NCBI GenBank assembly: GCA_002411515.1
Contig: DHTF01000112.1
Span: 597 to 34,164 of the forward strand
Length of the DNA stretch: 33,568 bases
From: Proteiniphilum sp. UBA5267
GTDB taxonomy: Bacteria > Bacteroidota > Bacteroidia > Bacteroidales > Dysgonomonadaceae
Direction of reading: 5' to 3'
This document shows, one piece after another, positions 7,979 through 15,756 of the stretch. Within the stretch, counting starts at the first letter, position 1. Each line of letters starts with the position of its first letter. The notes below the pieces were generated by a model. That model ran no database searches. It saw only the letters and a list, made by a program, of their open reading frames with translations, and was not told the DNA's origin. The position numbers were made by a program, and so were the translations under genes.

Positions 7979-9526
7979 ATGAGAAGAAACATCTATATAT
8001 TGGCTGTGTTGATAGGACTGATGAGTTGTAGCGATAATTTTCTTGACAAAAGATCACTCACCCAGATTGCGGAAAGCAATTTCTGGCAAACAGCCGCCGA
8101 TGCACAATTGGGTGTTAATGGCGTATACGAAGTACTACAAAGAAGAAATCTCTACAGCGGACAGTTAAACGGAAAAGCAGGATTGCCCGTTTATGATAAC
8201 TTTACCGACAATTCATTTAACCCCTGGAAATGGGAGGGACCAGGGAAATATGTAGAAGGTGCACTGGACCCTTCTGAGCAACTGTTCGAATATTTCTGGG
8301 GTGACAACTATGCGGGAATCGCACGGGCCAATCGGGCCATTGCAAGTATTAGCGATATGACAGAAGAACAGATCGCTCAACCGGCTAAGGATGATCTGTT
8401 GGGACAGGCTTTTTTCCTGCGTGCTTTATTTTATTTCAATCTGGCTGTTTTTTTCGAAGATGTCCCGTTGATTACAAGTCCACAAAGTATTGAAGAGGCA
8501 TATATACCCAAGAACACTTACTCGGAGATTGTCAATCACATTATTTCCGATCTGAAAAATGCCATAAGTAAGTTGCCTGACAGCCGACCGGCTGCGCAGC
8601 TAGGCTATGCTACAAAAGGATCAGCACTTGGACTTTTATCACGCGTATATCTGTATGACAATCAACATTCAAAAGTGGTGGGAACAACAGAAGAAATTCT
8701 CAAGCTGGGTTATGCATTATATCCTGATTACGGAACTTTGTTTACCCAGGCATCAGAGAAGTCAAACGAAATTTTATTTTCAGTTCGCTTCCTGCAAGGA
8801 GCTGACCACAACAACGGAGAGGTTTTCTCTGCAACCTATCTGAACACACCAAAAATCGATATTCGCCCCATGCCAAACGTAGTCAACGACTTCTATTGCA
8901 CCGATGGGCTACCTATCAACCAGTCTCCGTTATACGACTCTCAGGACAAAAAAAACAACCGCGACCCTCGTTTGAGTGCATCGGTCTATTTCAAGGGTGA
9001 CATTTATCACCTCAATCCTGAGCGAAAATACGATGGGGGTGGCCCTACAAAATTCGGATTGAAAAAGTATTTACGCAATGCCACTTCCTCCGAAGGTTTC
9101 ACCGTTACACAACCCGGTTCGCAGGATTTCTACGTGATCCGTTATGCCGACGTACTTCTGATGCGCGCTGAAGCATTGATCGAGACGAACTCACTTACAC
9201 AGGAGGTATATGATCTGATCAATACAGTACGTGGGCGGGTTGGAATGCCCAAGGTGGAAGATGTAGAAGGAGCCGGCCTCAGCCAGGATCAGCTAAGACA
9301 AATCGTAAGGCATGAACGCAGGGTTGAGCTGGCTTTCGAAGGATTGCGATTTATGGACCTGAAGCGTTGGGGAGTGATGGATAAGGCCTACCAGCGAATG
9401 ACAGATGATAAGATAACAGGATACAAACCAATTTACCAGGAAAGAAAATCTGAAACGTTCCCGATACCACTAAGCGAACTGGATGCCAACAAGAATCTGA
9501 CGCAGCACACAGCTTGGTCCGACTAG
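7979..9526 (+). CDS. RagB/SusD-family glycan-binding lipoprotein (PUL 1)
   Basis: The protein has 515 residues, normal for SusD. A lipoprotein signal ends in LMSC, so Cys17 should be lipidated, and an acidic residue follows soon after (SDNFLD), which fits export to the cell surface. The N-terminal part has the TPR-like SusD fold (NFWQTAADAQLGVNGVYEVL, AFFLRALFYFNLAVFFEDVP). The C-terminal part ends with the family signature LRQIVRHERRVELAFEGLRF and FMDLKRWG. It should form the lid over the adjacent SusC and help capture glycan. The 13-base spacing to susC indicates co-transcription. It is followed by a strong hairpin (9624-9665), consistent with a higher level of susC and susD mRNA than of the enzyme genes behind it. 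Confidence 0.96.
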   Translation: MRRNIYILAVLIGLMSCSDNFLDKRSLTQIAESNFWQTAADAQLGVNGVYEVLQRRNLYSGQLNGKAGLPVYDNFTDNSFNPWKWEGPGKYVEGALDPSEQLFEYFWGDNYAGIARANRAIASISDMTEEQIAQPAKDDLLGQAFFLRALFYFNLAVFFEDVPLITSPQSIEEAYIPKNTYSEIVNHIISDLKNAISKLPDSRPAAQLGYATKGSALGLLSRVYLYDNQHSKVVGTTEEILKLGYALYPDYGTLFTQASEKSNEILFSVRFLQGADHNNGEVFSATYLNTPKIDIRPMPNVVNDFYCTDGLPINQSPLYDSQDKKNNRDPRLSASVYFKGDIYHLNPERKYDGGGPTKFGLKKYLRNATSSEGFTVTQPGSQDFYVIRYADVLLMRAEALIETNSLTQEVYDLINTVRGRVGMPKVEDVEGAGLSQDQLRQIVRHERRVELAFEGLRFMDLKRWGVMDKAYQRMTDDKITGYKPIYQERKSETFPIPLSELDANKNLTQHTAWSD

Positions 9527-9623
9527 TGGCATTGTTAAGTATCGGGAAACAATAATTTACTTGAAATAGAATCATGAATAGCTTCGATGATATTACACTG
9601 ACCGAGGTAGTTAAATAAATGTA

Positions 9624-9665
9624 GAGGTTGTATCCGGAGTTTTTTAACCATTCGGGTACAACCTC
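9624..9665 (+). terminator. Long hairpin between susD and the enzyme genes
   Basis: GAGGTTGTA (9624-9632) and TACAACCTC (9657-9665) form nine perfect pairs. Pairing continues inward, with two G-T wobbles, to about 15 pairs around a 12-base loop that contains TTTTTT. It sits about 100 bases after the susD stop and 30 before the next gene. No T-run follows the stem, so partial termination or protection of the susCD transcript from 3' decay is likelier than full termination. Confidence 0.5.
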
Positions 9666-9695
9666 ATTTACTTAATTCAAAAACAGAACTTGAAA

Positions 9696-11039
9696 ATGAT
9701 GAAAATATATCACGCACTCTTGATATTGACTGTTATTATCTCAGCATGTCAAAAGAATGATGTTCTGCCGGAAGATGATAATCAGCAGGAGAATCCTCCT
9801 GCAATGGAAGAAGTTGCCAGCAGAAAAAAAGGAATGTGCCTCACCATAGGCAGGACAGATTGGTCTTACCGGGTATCAGAGGCCAAAGTGCACTGGCATT
9901 ATAGTTGGGGGAATATTCTGTCTGAATATGAACCCGACAGTGTGGATTTTGTCCCCATGATCTGGGGTTCTGCCTGGGCCGATGATGCCACATTCAATGA
10001 ATTGAAAGTATTGAAAGCAGAAGGAAAAATCAAATACCTGTTGGGATTTAATGAACCCAACAAAACCGACCAATCCAATATGACAGTAGAAGAAGCCGTC
10101 TCGCTCTGGCCACAGTTGATGGAGGTCGGCGTTCCGCTGGGAAGTCCTGCCGTGGCCGGCACGACGGTTGACAATCCCTGGCTGAAACAGTTTATGACAC
10201 AGGCCAGTCAAAACAACCTGCGGGTGGATTTTATTGCCGTTCACCAATACAGCATCGACAATGTTCCCAATTTCATACAATCGCTTCAGGATCTCTATGA
10301 TAAGTACAAACTGCCGCTTTGGATCACCGAATTCGCAGTGGCCGATTGGAATGCGACAACAGCACAGGAGAACAAATACTCGCAGGAATTCGTACTCAAT
10401 TTTATGAAGAACCTGTTACCAGAGCTGGAGAAGCTTGATTTCGTCCATCGTTATTCCTGGTTTGGACCTCCAGGGTGGGACAAACCCGCCCTGGTCACTT
10501 CCGCGTTGTGGGATATTAACGGGAAAACCACTCCGCTTGGGGAATTTTATGCCAGCTTTAAACCAAACGAAAAGATTGGTGAAGGTAAAGCAACAATCGT
10601 ACCGATTGATCCGGTGAATGGGTTTGAGGATAATTTTGAGAATTACGTTCCCGGAACTGGGTTGGGACGGCTCGGATATGTGATCTGGGGGGGAAGAGCC
10701 TGGGTGCTTGCGGGTGATGCTTATGAAGGGAAACAGTTCGGTCAGAGCGATATGAATAAACAAAACTTCGCCATCCGGAAAACCTTTCTTTTGGAAGCCG
10801 GAAAAACCTACAAACTGGAAATCGCTACCAAGATGGAGGATGGTTTAAAACATGTGATTCAGGTGTATCCTAAGGAAGTTTATGGTGCGGCATGGAAAGA
10901 TTGCTTCAATGCGAATTGGGAAAACCATATGACCCAATTCACCGTAACCAAAGGAAATGAGGAGGTAACCATTGCACTGTATCGTTGGCAACAAAAACTA
11001 CTTAGCTTCGATAGCATCAGACTCACCGAAGTGCGCTAA
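9696..11039 (+). CDS. GH128-like (Asl1-like) glycoside hydrolase lipoprotein with C-terminal beta-sandwich
   Basis: The product has 447 residues. A lipoprotein signal ends at Cys18 (VIISAC). The domain at about 48-300 is of the Asl1-like/GH128 type: it opens KKGMCLTIGRTDWSYR, carries YSWG and FVPMIWGSAWADD, and has the likely acid/base Glu120 in LLGFNEPN and the likely nucleophile Glu212 in LWITEFAVADW. Members of GH128 cleave beta-1,3-glucans, though the wider Asl1-like family has many uncharacterised members. From about 310 a second domain (FEDNFENYVPGTGLG to the C-terminus) looks like a jelly-roll carbohydrate-binding module. The ATG at 9696 was chosen; ATG 9699 or an in-frame TTG at 9690 are possible. 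It lies between susD and a beta-helix gene in a sulfatase-rich operon, an unusual place for a beta-1,3-glucanase, so the true substrate may differ. Confidence 0.85.
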   Translation: MMKIYHALLILTVIISACQKNDVLPEDDNQQENPPAMEEVASRKKGMCLTIGRTDWSYRVSEAKVHWHYSWGNILSEYEPDSVDFVPMIWGSAWADDATFNELKVLKAEGKIKYLLGFNEPNKTDQSNMTVEEAVSLWPQLMEVGVPLGSPAVAGTTVDNPWLKQFMTQASQNNLRVDFIAVHQYSIDNVPNFIQSLQDLYDKYKLPLWITEFAVADWNATTAQENKYSQEFVLNFMKNLLPELEKLDFVHRYSWFGPPGWDKPALVTSALWDINGKTTPLGEFYASFKPNEKIGEGKATIVPIDPVNGFEDNFENYVPGTGLGRLGYVIWGGRAWVLAGDAYEGKQFGQSDMNKQNFAIRKTFLLEAGKTYKLEIATKMEDGLKHVIQVYPKEVYGAAWKDCFNANWENHMTQFTVTKGNEEVTIALYRWQQKLLSFDSIRLTEVR

Positions 11040-11060
11040 CATTAAAAATATAAAACAGTC

Positions 11061-12614
11061 ATGCGGGGTCTTATTTTATGTGTCCTGATTCTGCTTATTA
11101 CTAATTTTATCAGGGCATCAGTCTATTATGTGAATTCTGGTGAGGGCGAAGACACCAACAGCGGAAGAACACCGGCTGAAGCTTGGGCCTCACTTGAAAA
11201 AGTGAATGCCATGGTGTTTCAACCTGGCGACACCATCCTGTTCAAGGCCGGGACGCCCTACCAGGGGCAATTAGAACCCAAGGGCAGTGGTTCGAAGCTA
11301 AAGCCGATAATCATCGATAAATACGACACAGGTAAAAGACCGGCTATTCACGGGCAGGGTCTAAAACAGTACACGCTGTTACTACAAAATATTGAATATT
11401 GGGAAGTGCGCAATCTGGAAATTACAAACAGAGGAGAAGAACGAACACCGGGTCGCCGGGGTGTTTCCATTCTCGCAGAAAATTTTGGCGATTGTCGACA
11501 CATCGTGCTCGACAGCCTGGAAATCCATGAAGTGAACGGGAGTCTCGTTAAAAGTGAAGGCGGTGGCAGCGCCATCTGGTGGAAAAACAGTGGCGACCAG
11601 GTAAAGACCCGCTTTGTAGGGCTGGTGATCCAAAATTGTCATATCCACCATTGCGAACGCAACGGTATCAACTCAAATGGATATACCCGTCGGGATAACT
11701 GGCATCCCAGCCAAGGTGTGGTCATTCGTAATAATTTACTGGAACAGGTTCCTGGCGATGGAATCGTACCGATTGGATGCGAGGGAGTCCTGATCGAGCA
11801 TAACGTGATGCGCGACTGTCCCGATATTTTATCTCACCAGGAAGCGGCTGCCGGCATCTGGCCATGGAGTTCCGATAACACACTCATTCAGTTTAATGAA
11901 GTAAGTGGGCACAAAGCCAAATGGGACGGACAGGGTTTCGACTCAGATTTCAACTGCCGGGGAACAATTATCCAATACAATTACAGTCACGATAACTATG
12001 GTGGATTTCTGCTGATTTGCAACAAGGGTGATACTTTTGGTACTCCCGGCAATATTGGCACAAAGAATAGCATTATCAGATACAATGTGAGTATCAACGA
12101 TGGCATTCGTCCCTATCCCACGCAGCAGAAAGGATGGTTCTCACCGGTGATGCACATCACAGGGCCCGTTCAGGGCACAAAGATCTATAACAACGTGATC
12201 ATTATCCCGGAAAAAGAAAATGCTGAGATGGACCAGGCAATTGTCGATATGGACAACTGGGGGGACGCCTGGCCGCAGGATACCTGGTTCGCCAATAATG
12301 TCTTTTTCGTACAAGGTCAATCAGCTTTTCGTCCCAGAGAAGACGAAGGCACTGTTTTCACTCACAACTGTTACTTTGGAGAAATAGATGTAGTGCCTGA
12401 CGATTCTAACGCTGTTTTCAGCGATCCTGAGTTTGCCAATGTCTCTGCCCGTGGTGACGGTTTTGACATACTCAGAGCCTTTATGATTACAAAAAAATCG
12501 CCCTTGAATAATTCCGGAATACCGATTCGGGAAAAAGGTCTGTCAGACTTGTTCGGGAATCCTGTCCCGGATATTTTCTGCAACATTGGAGTACATCAAT
12601 TTTTAAGAGAATGA
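11061..12614 (+). CDS. Secreted right-handed parallel beta-helix protein, paralogue 1
   Basis: The protein has 517 residues with a signal peptide (about 1-19, LILCVLILLITNFIRA) and no lipobox. It opens with YYVNSGEGEDTNSGRTPAEAW and FQPGDTILFKAGTPYQGQL, the usual start of right-handed beta-helix carbohydrate enzymes. Repeating turns follow (VVIRNNLLEQV, VLIEHNVMRDC, TLIQFNEVSG, TIIQYNYSHDN, SIIRYNVSIND). Such folds occur in pectate and alginate lyases and in several glycoside hydrolase families; I cannot assign one. Motifs shared with the second beta-helix gene (14089-15744) are GIWPW at 265-269, DFNCR at 296-300 and RYNVSINDG from 340. Its stop codon overlaps the ATG of the next sulfatase by four bases, so the two are translationally coupled. 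It is probably an endo- or exo-acting enzyme or lyase on the PUL 1 glycan. Confidence 0.85.
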   Translation: MRGLILCVLILLITNFIRASVYYVNSGEGEDTNSGRTPAEAWASLEKVNAMVFQPGDTILFKAGTPYQGQLEPKGSGSKLKPIIIDKYDTGKRPAIHGQGLKQYTLLLQNIEYWEVRNLEITNRGEERTPGRRGVSILAENFGDCRHIVLDSLEIHEVNGSLVKSEGGGSAIWWKNSGDQVKTRFVGLVIQNCHIHHCERNGINSNGYTRRDNWHPSQGVVIRNNLLEQVPGDGIVPIGCEGVLIEHNVMRDCPDILSHQEAAAGIWPWSSDNTLIQFNEVSGHKAKWDGQGFDSDFNCRGTIIQYNYSHDNYGGFLLICNKGDTFGTPGNIGTKNSIIRYNVSINDGIRPYPTQQKGWFSPVMHITGPVQGTKIYNNVIIIPEKENAEMDQAIVDMDNWGDAWPQDTWFANNVFFVQGQSAFRPREDEGTVFTHNCYFGEIDVVPDDSNAVFSDPEFANVSARGDGFDILRAFMITKKSPLNNSGIPIREKGLSDLFGNPVPDIFCNIGVHQFLRE

Positions 12615-14071
12615 AACTAAAGATATCTACATACTGTACCACTCTGCTTTCGGGCCTTGCCCTGAGCGGAATGATGTTTCCGGTAATTGCTTCAAGTCAG
12701 AACAAAAGAGAGGAAAAGGGACCGAATCTGCTGTTTATATTTCCCGATCAGTTCCGTGTGCAAGCCCAGGGTTTTGTGAACGAAGATCCTGTCTTTACAC
12801 CGAATATCGATCGTTTAGCCCAACAAGGTATTGTCTTTCCCAATGCGGTAAGTAACCGTCCCCTCAGCTCACCCTACAGGGGTATGCTGTTGACAGGAAA
12901 ATACAGTTTTTCCAATAATCTGCAAACCAATTGCAATACATATTCCCGGAAATTCGGAAATTATCTCCGTGAAGAGGAAATCTGTTTTTCCGATGTTTTA
13001 AATCAAAACGGGTATCAGTGTGGTTACATTGGCAAATGGCATCTTGACGCTCCTTCCTACGCAGAAGGTCCCGATGTGAACGACTGGCGGGAGGCAGTCT
13101 GGGAAGCATATACGCCTCCGGGATCAAACCGGCATGGGTTTACATTCTGGCATGCCTATGGATGTAACAACCAGCATAATGACCCCTATTATTGGGTAAA
13201 CAACGCCTCTGTACAGGATACGCTGTTCGCACGAAAATGGTCACCTGAGCACGAGGCCGATGTGGCGATAGAGTTTATTCATACTAAAAGGAAGGATCCG
13301 TGGGCCCTTTTTGTATCCATGAATCCTCCGCACGGCCCTTATCAGGAGGTACCCGCAAGATACAGGGCGCTTTACGAAAGTATGCCGGTTGATTCGCTTC
13401 TGAACCGGCCCAACGTTCCCGGCGGGAGAAAGGGCGAGGTGGGCCGAAAAAATGTACGGGATTATTTTGCTTGTGTCACCGGTGTCGACGATCAGATTGG
13501 ACGAATATTGAAAGCGCTGGATGAATCGGGTCAGTCGGAAAACACCATCGTCATCTTCACTGCAGATCATGGTGAGATGATGGGGAGCCACGGGCTGTTA
13601 CAGAAGGTAGTATGGTACGAAGAATCGTTCCGTATTCCCTTTATCATACGGTGGCCTAAAAAATTTCGGTCCGGGACCAATGACCTTCACCTGAGCGTAC
13701 CAGATCTGATGCCAACCCTGCTTTCTCTGATGGGTTTGGAAAAGCACATCCCTGTTGATGTGGAAGGTCGGAATTACGCTGAGGTTTTTACAGGAAATTC
13801 AAAAGAAAAACCGGAATTCGCTCTTTATCTGAATCTTGAGTCTGGATACGAAGATCCTGGCGGAGGCATGAGAGGACTACGAACTGACCATTACACCTTT
13901 GTGATCCAAAAAAACAAACAAGGAGGAACAGCTAACTATCTGTTATACGACAACCGAAACGACCCCTTTCAATTAAAAAATATAGCCACAGAACATCCTG
14001 ACTTGATCGTGGAGCTTGAAGGAAAGCTGTGGCCGGAATTGAAAAGGATCAAGGATCCTTGGACAAATTGA
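12611..14071 (+). CDS. Family S1 sulfatase 1 (serine type)
   Basis: The protein has 486 residues with a signal peptide (cleavage near residue 28) and no lipobox, so it is probably periplasmic. The sulfatase signature is SSPYRGMLLTG, with Ser86 as the residue converted to formylglycine and Arg90 beside it. The N-terminal metal site reads FPDQFR (Asp45, Gln46) rather than the Asp-Asp of the other three sulfatases here. GKWHLD near residue 140 and TADHGEMMGSHG near 320 are further active-site motifs. It should remove a sulfate ester from the PUL 1 glycan or its oligosaccharides; the subfamily and sulfate position cannot be told from sequence by eye. The start overlaps the stop of the upstream beta-helix gene (ATGA), and the next gene begins 17 bases after its stop. 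Confidence 0.93.
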   Translation: MKLKISTYCTTLLSGLALSGMMFPVIASSQNKREEKGPNLLFIFPDQFRVQAQGFVNEDPVFTPNIDRLAQQGIVFPNAVSNRPLSSPYRGMLLTGKYSFSNNLQTNCNTYSRKFGNYLREEEICFSDVLNQNGYQCGYIGKWHLDAPSYAEGPDVNDWREAVWEAYTPPGSNRHGFTFWHAYGCNNQHNDPYYWVNNASVQDTLFARKWSPEHEADVAIEFIHTKRKDPWALFVSMNPPHGPYQEVPARYRALYESMPVDSLLNRPNVPGGRKGEVGRKNVRDYFACVTGVDDQIGRILKALDESGQSENTIVIFTADHGEMMGSHGLLQKVVWYEESFRIPFIIRWPKKFRSGTNDLHLSVPDLMPTLLSLMGLEKHIPVDVEGRNYAEVFTGNSKEKPEFALYLNLESGYEDPGGGMRGLRTDHYTFVIQKNKQGGTANYLLYDNRNDPFQLKNIATEHPDLIVELEGKLWPELKRIKDPWTN

Positions 14072-14088
14072 ATCGAAATTTTAAAAAA

Positions 14089-15744
14089 ATGATGAAGAAT
14101 AAATTTCTGGTAGGTATTGGAATCATTCTGTTTTATTCCGGGCTTGCAGCTTTTGGCGGGACGGTTCCAACAGCACGCAACTATTATGTCAATCCCCTGA
14201 TTGGAAAAAGCATGAATGCTGGCACACTGGAAGAGCCTTTCCTGAACCTGGAGCATGTCAGCAGGCTTCAACTGAACCCCGGTGATTCCATTCTCCTGGC
14301 AGCCGGAACTGTGATCAATGGATCACTGATTCTGAAAAATGTAAATGGGACTGCGGAACTTCCCGTGGTGATCTCAAGCTACCAGGGACAAAAAAATACG
14401 GAAAGCCATGCCACGATTGATGCGAAAGGCTACAGCAACGGTATCCTGCTCGAAAATTGCAGTCACGTCAGGATAGAAGAATTAAATGTCACAGCAGATG
14501 GAGGTGGACTGAGCGATGTGTCAGACAAAACTGGTATGCGATGCGGCGTATTGGTCAAAACTTCAGAACAGGGCACTTTCGGGAATATTATCCTTAACCG
14601 ATTGTCAATAGAAAACGTGTTCTTTGAAGAAGAGGGATTTCAGCGTGGTGCAAAAGAGGTACATTCTGCCAACGGTACCGAGCATTACGGTTGGGGCATC
14701 CGGTTTATTAACGAAACGGCGGATGCCATTCTTAAAAATCTGACCGTCGAGGATTGTGATATCAGGAATGTCAGCCACACGGGAATCAAATTCACCGGAC
14801 AGAAGGAAAATATTCAAAATGTGACCGTGAGCGGCAATAAGATCATGGAAACAGGCGGTCCTGGATTACAGTTTTCCAATGTCCTCGGCGGGAAGGTCAG
14901 CCATAATTGGGTCAGCCACTCGGGTAACACCAGCGACTCGCGTAAATGGGGAAGAGGCAGTGGATTGTGGACCTGGGGTTGTACAGATTTTGTCATAGAA
15001 CACAACCAGTTTTTACACGCCAACGGTCCCGGTGACTCGGCTGGCTGCCACATCGACTTCAATTGTCGGGATATCATCGTGCAATATAATTTCAGCGCAA
15101 ACAATGCAGGTGGATTCATTGAGATTTTAGGAAACAACCACAACTGTGCATACCGCTACAACATTAGCGTAAACGACGGTTTCCGAATTAAAGGAGAAAA
15201 TGGGGCCTTCCAGGAAGGAAAGATTCTTTGGACCAGTGGCTTCGTGGGAAAAGACAATGAAAAAAATGGACCATTCAACTCTTATATCTACAACAACACC
15301 ATCTATGTGAAGGAAGAGAACCGATCCTGTTTTTCGATCTCCCCCACCACCAGTGGCCTGCTTATTGCCAACAATATTTTCCATATCCTGGGAGAGACGG
15401 TCAATGTTTCTGGAGACCAGGATAGCCGGGCAATAAATGAAAACCAGACAGCAAAGAACGTGGTTTTGAAAAACAACCTGTATACCCATGGGAATGTATT
15501 CCCGGCATCATTGCTGATCAGGGACAACAATCCTATTATCGGAGATCCTGAATTTGAAAATGCCGGGGTCATCGATGCACGAGATTACATTCCCCGGAAC
15601 GTTGATTTAATAAGAGATAAAGGGTTACATATCGAAAAGTTGCCCGGTGATCCGATCGGATTGCGAATCGGCCTTGATGTCAGATCGGACTACTTTGGTA
15701 ATCCTGTGAAAAGACAGCCCGATATGGGAGCTATTGAATTATAA
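14089..15744 (+). CDS. Secreted right-handed parallel beta-helix protein, paralogue 2
   Basis: The protein has 551 residues with a signal peptide (FLVGIGIILFYSGLAAFGG). It starts NYYVNPLIGKSMNAGTLEEP and LNPGDSILLAAGTVINGSL, then runs through beta-helix turns (VRIEELNVTADG, VTVSGNKIMETG, FVIEHNQFLHANG, IIVQYNFSANNAG). It shares GLWTW (292-296), DFNCR (323-327) and RYNISVNDG (from 356) with the first beta-helix protein; the spacing from the first to the second motif is 31 residues in both. It ends in PVKRQPDMGAIEL, a common ending of beta-helix carbohydrate enzymes. I chose the ATG at 14089; an in-frame GTG at 14029 would overlap the sulfatase and put a charged stretch before the signal peptide. 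Its function is a probable polysaccharide-active enzyme of unassigned family. Confidence 0.85.
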   Translation: MMKNKFLVGIGIILFYSGLAAFGGTVPTARNYYVNPLIGKSMNAGTLEEPFLNLEHVSRLQLNPGDSILLAAGTVINGSLILKNVNGTAELPVVISSYQGQKNTESHATIDAKGYSNGILLENCSHVRIEELNVTADGGGLSDVSDKTGMRCGVLVKTSEQGTFGNIILNRLSIENVFFEEEGFQRGAKEVHSANGTEHYGWGIRFINETADAILKNLTVEDCDIRNVSHTGIKFTGQKENIQNVTVSGNKIMETGGPGLQFSNVLGGKVSHNWVSHSGNTSDSRKWGRGSGLWTWGCTDFVIEHNQFLHANGPGDSAGCHIDFNCRDIIVQYNFSANNAGGFIEILGNNHNCAYRYNISVNDGFRIKGENGAFQEGKILWTSGFVGKDNEKNGPFNSYIYNNTIYVKEENRSCFSISPTTSGLLIANNIFHILGETVNVSGDQDSRAINENQTAKNVVLKNNLYTHGNVFPASLLIRDNNPIIGDPEFENAGVIDARDYIPRNVDLIRDKGLHIEKLPGDPIGLRIGLDVRSDYFGNPVKRQPDMGAIEL

Positions 15745-15756
15745 TTGAAAAGAAAA

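Noticed and set aside
14029..14088. Upstream in-frame GTG start for the second beta-helix protein
   Set aside because: It would overlap the sulfatase gene and place 20 mostly charged residues before the signal peptide; the ATG at 14089 fits better.
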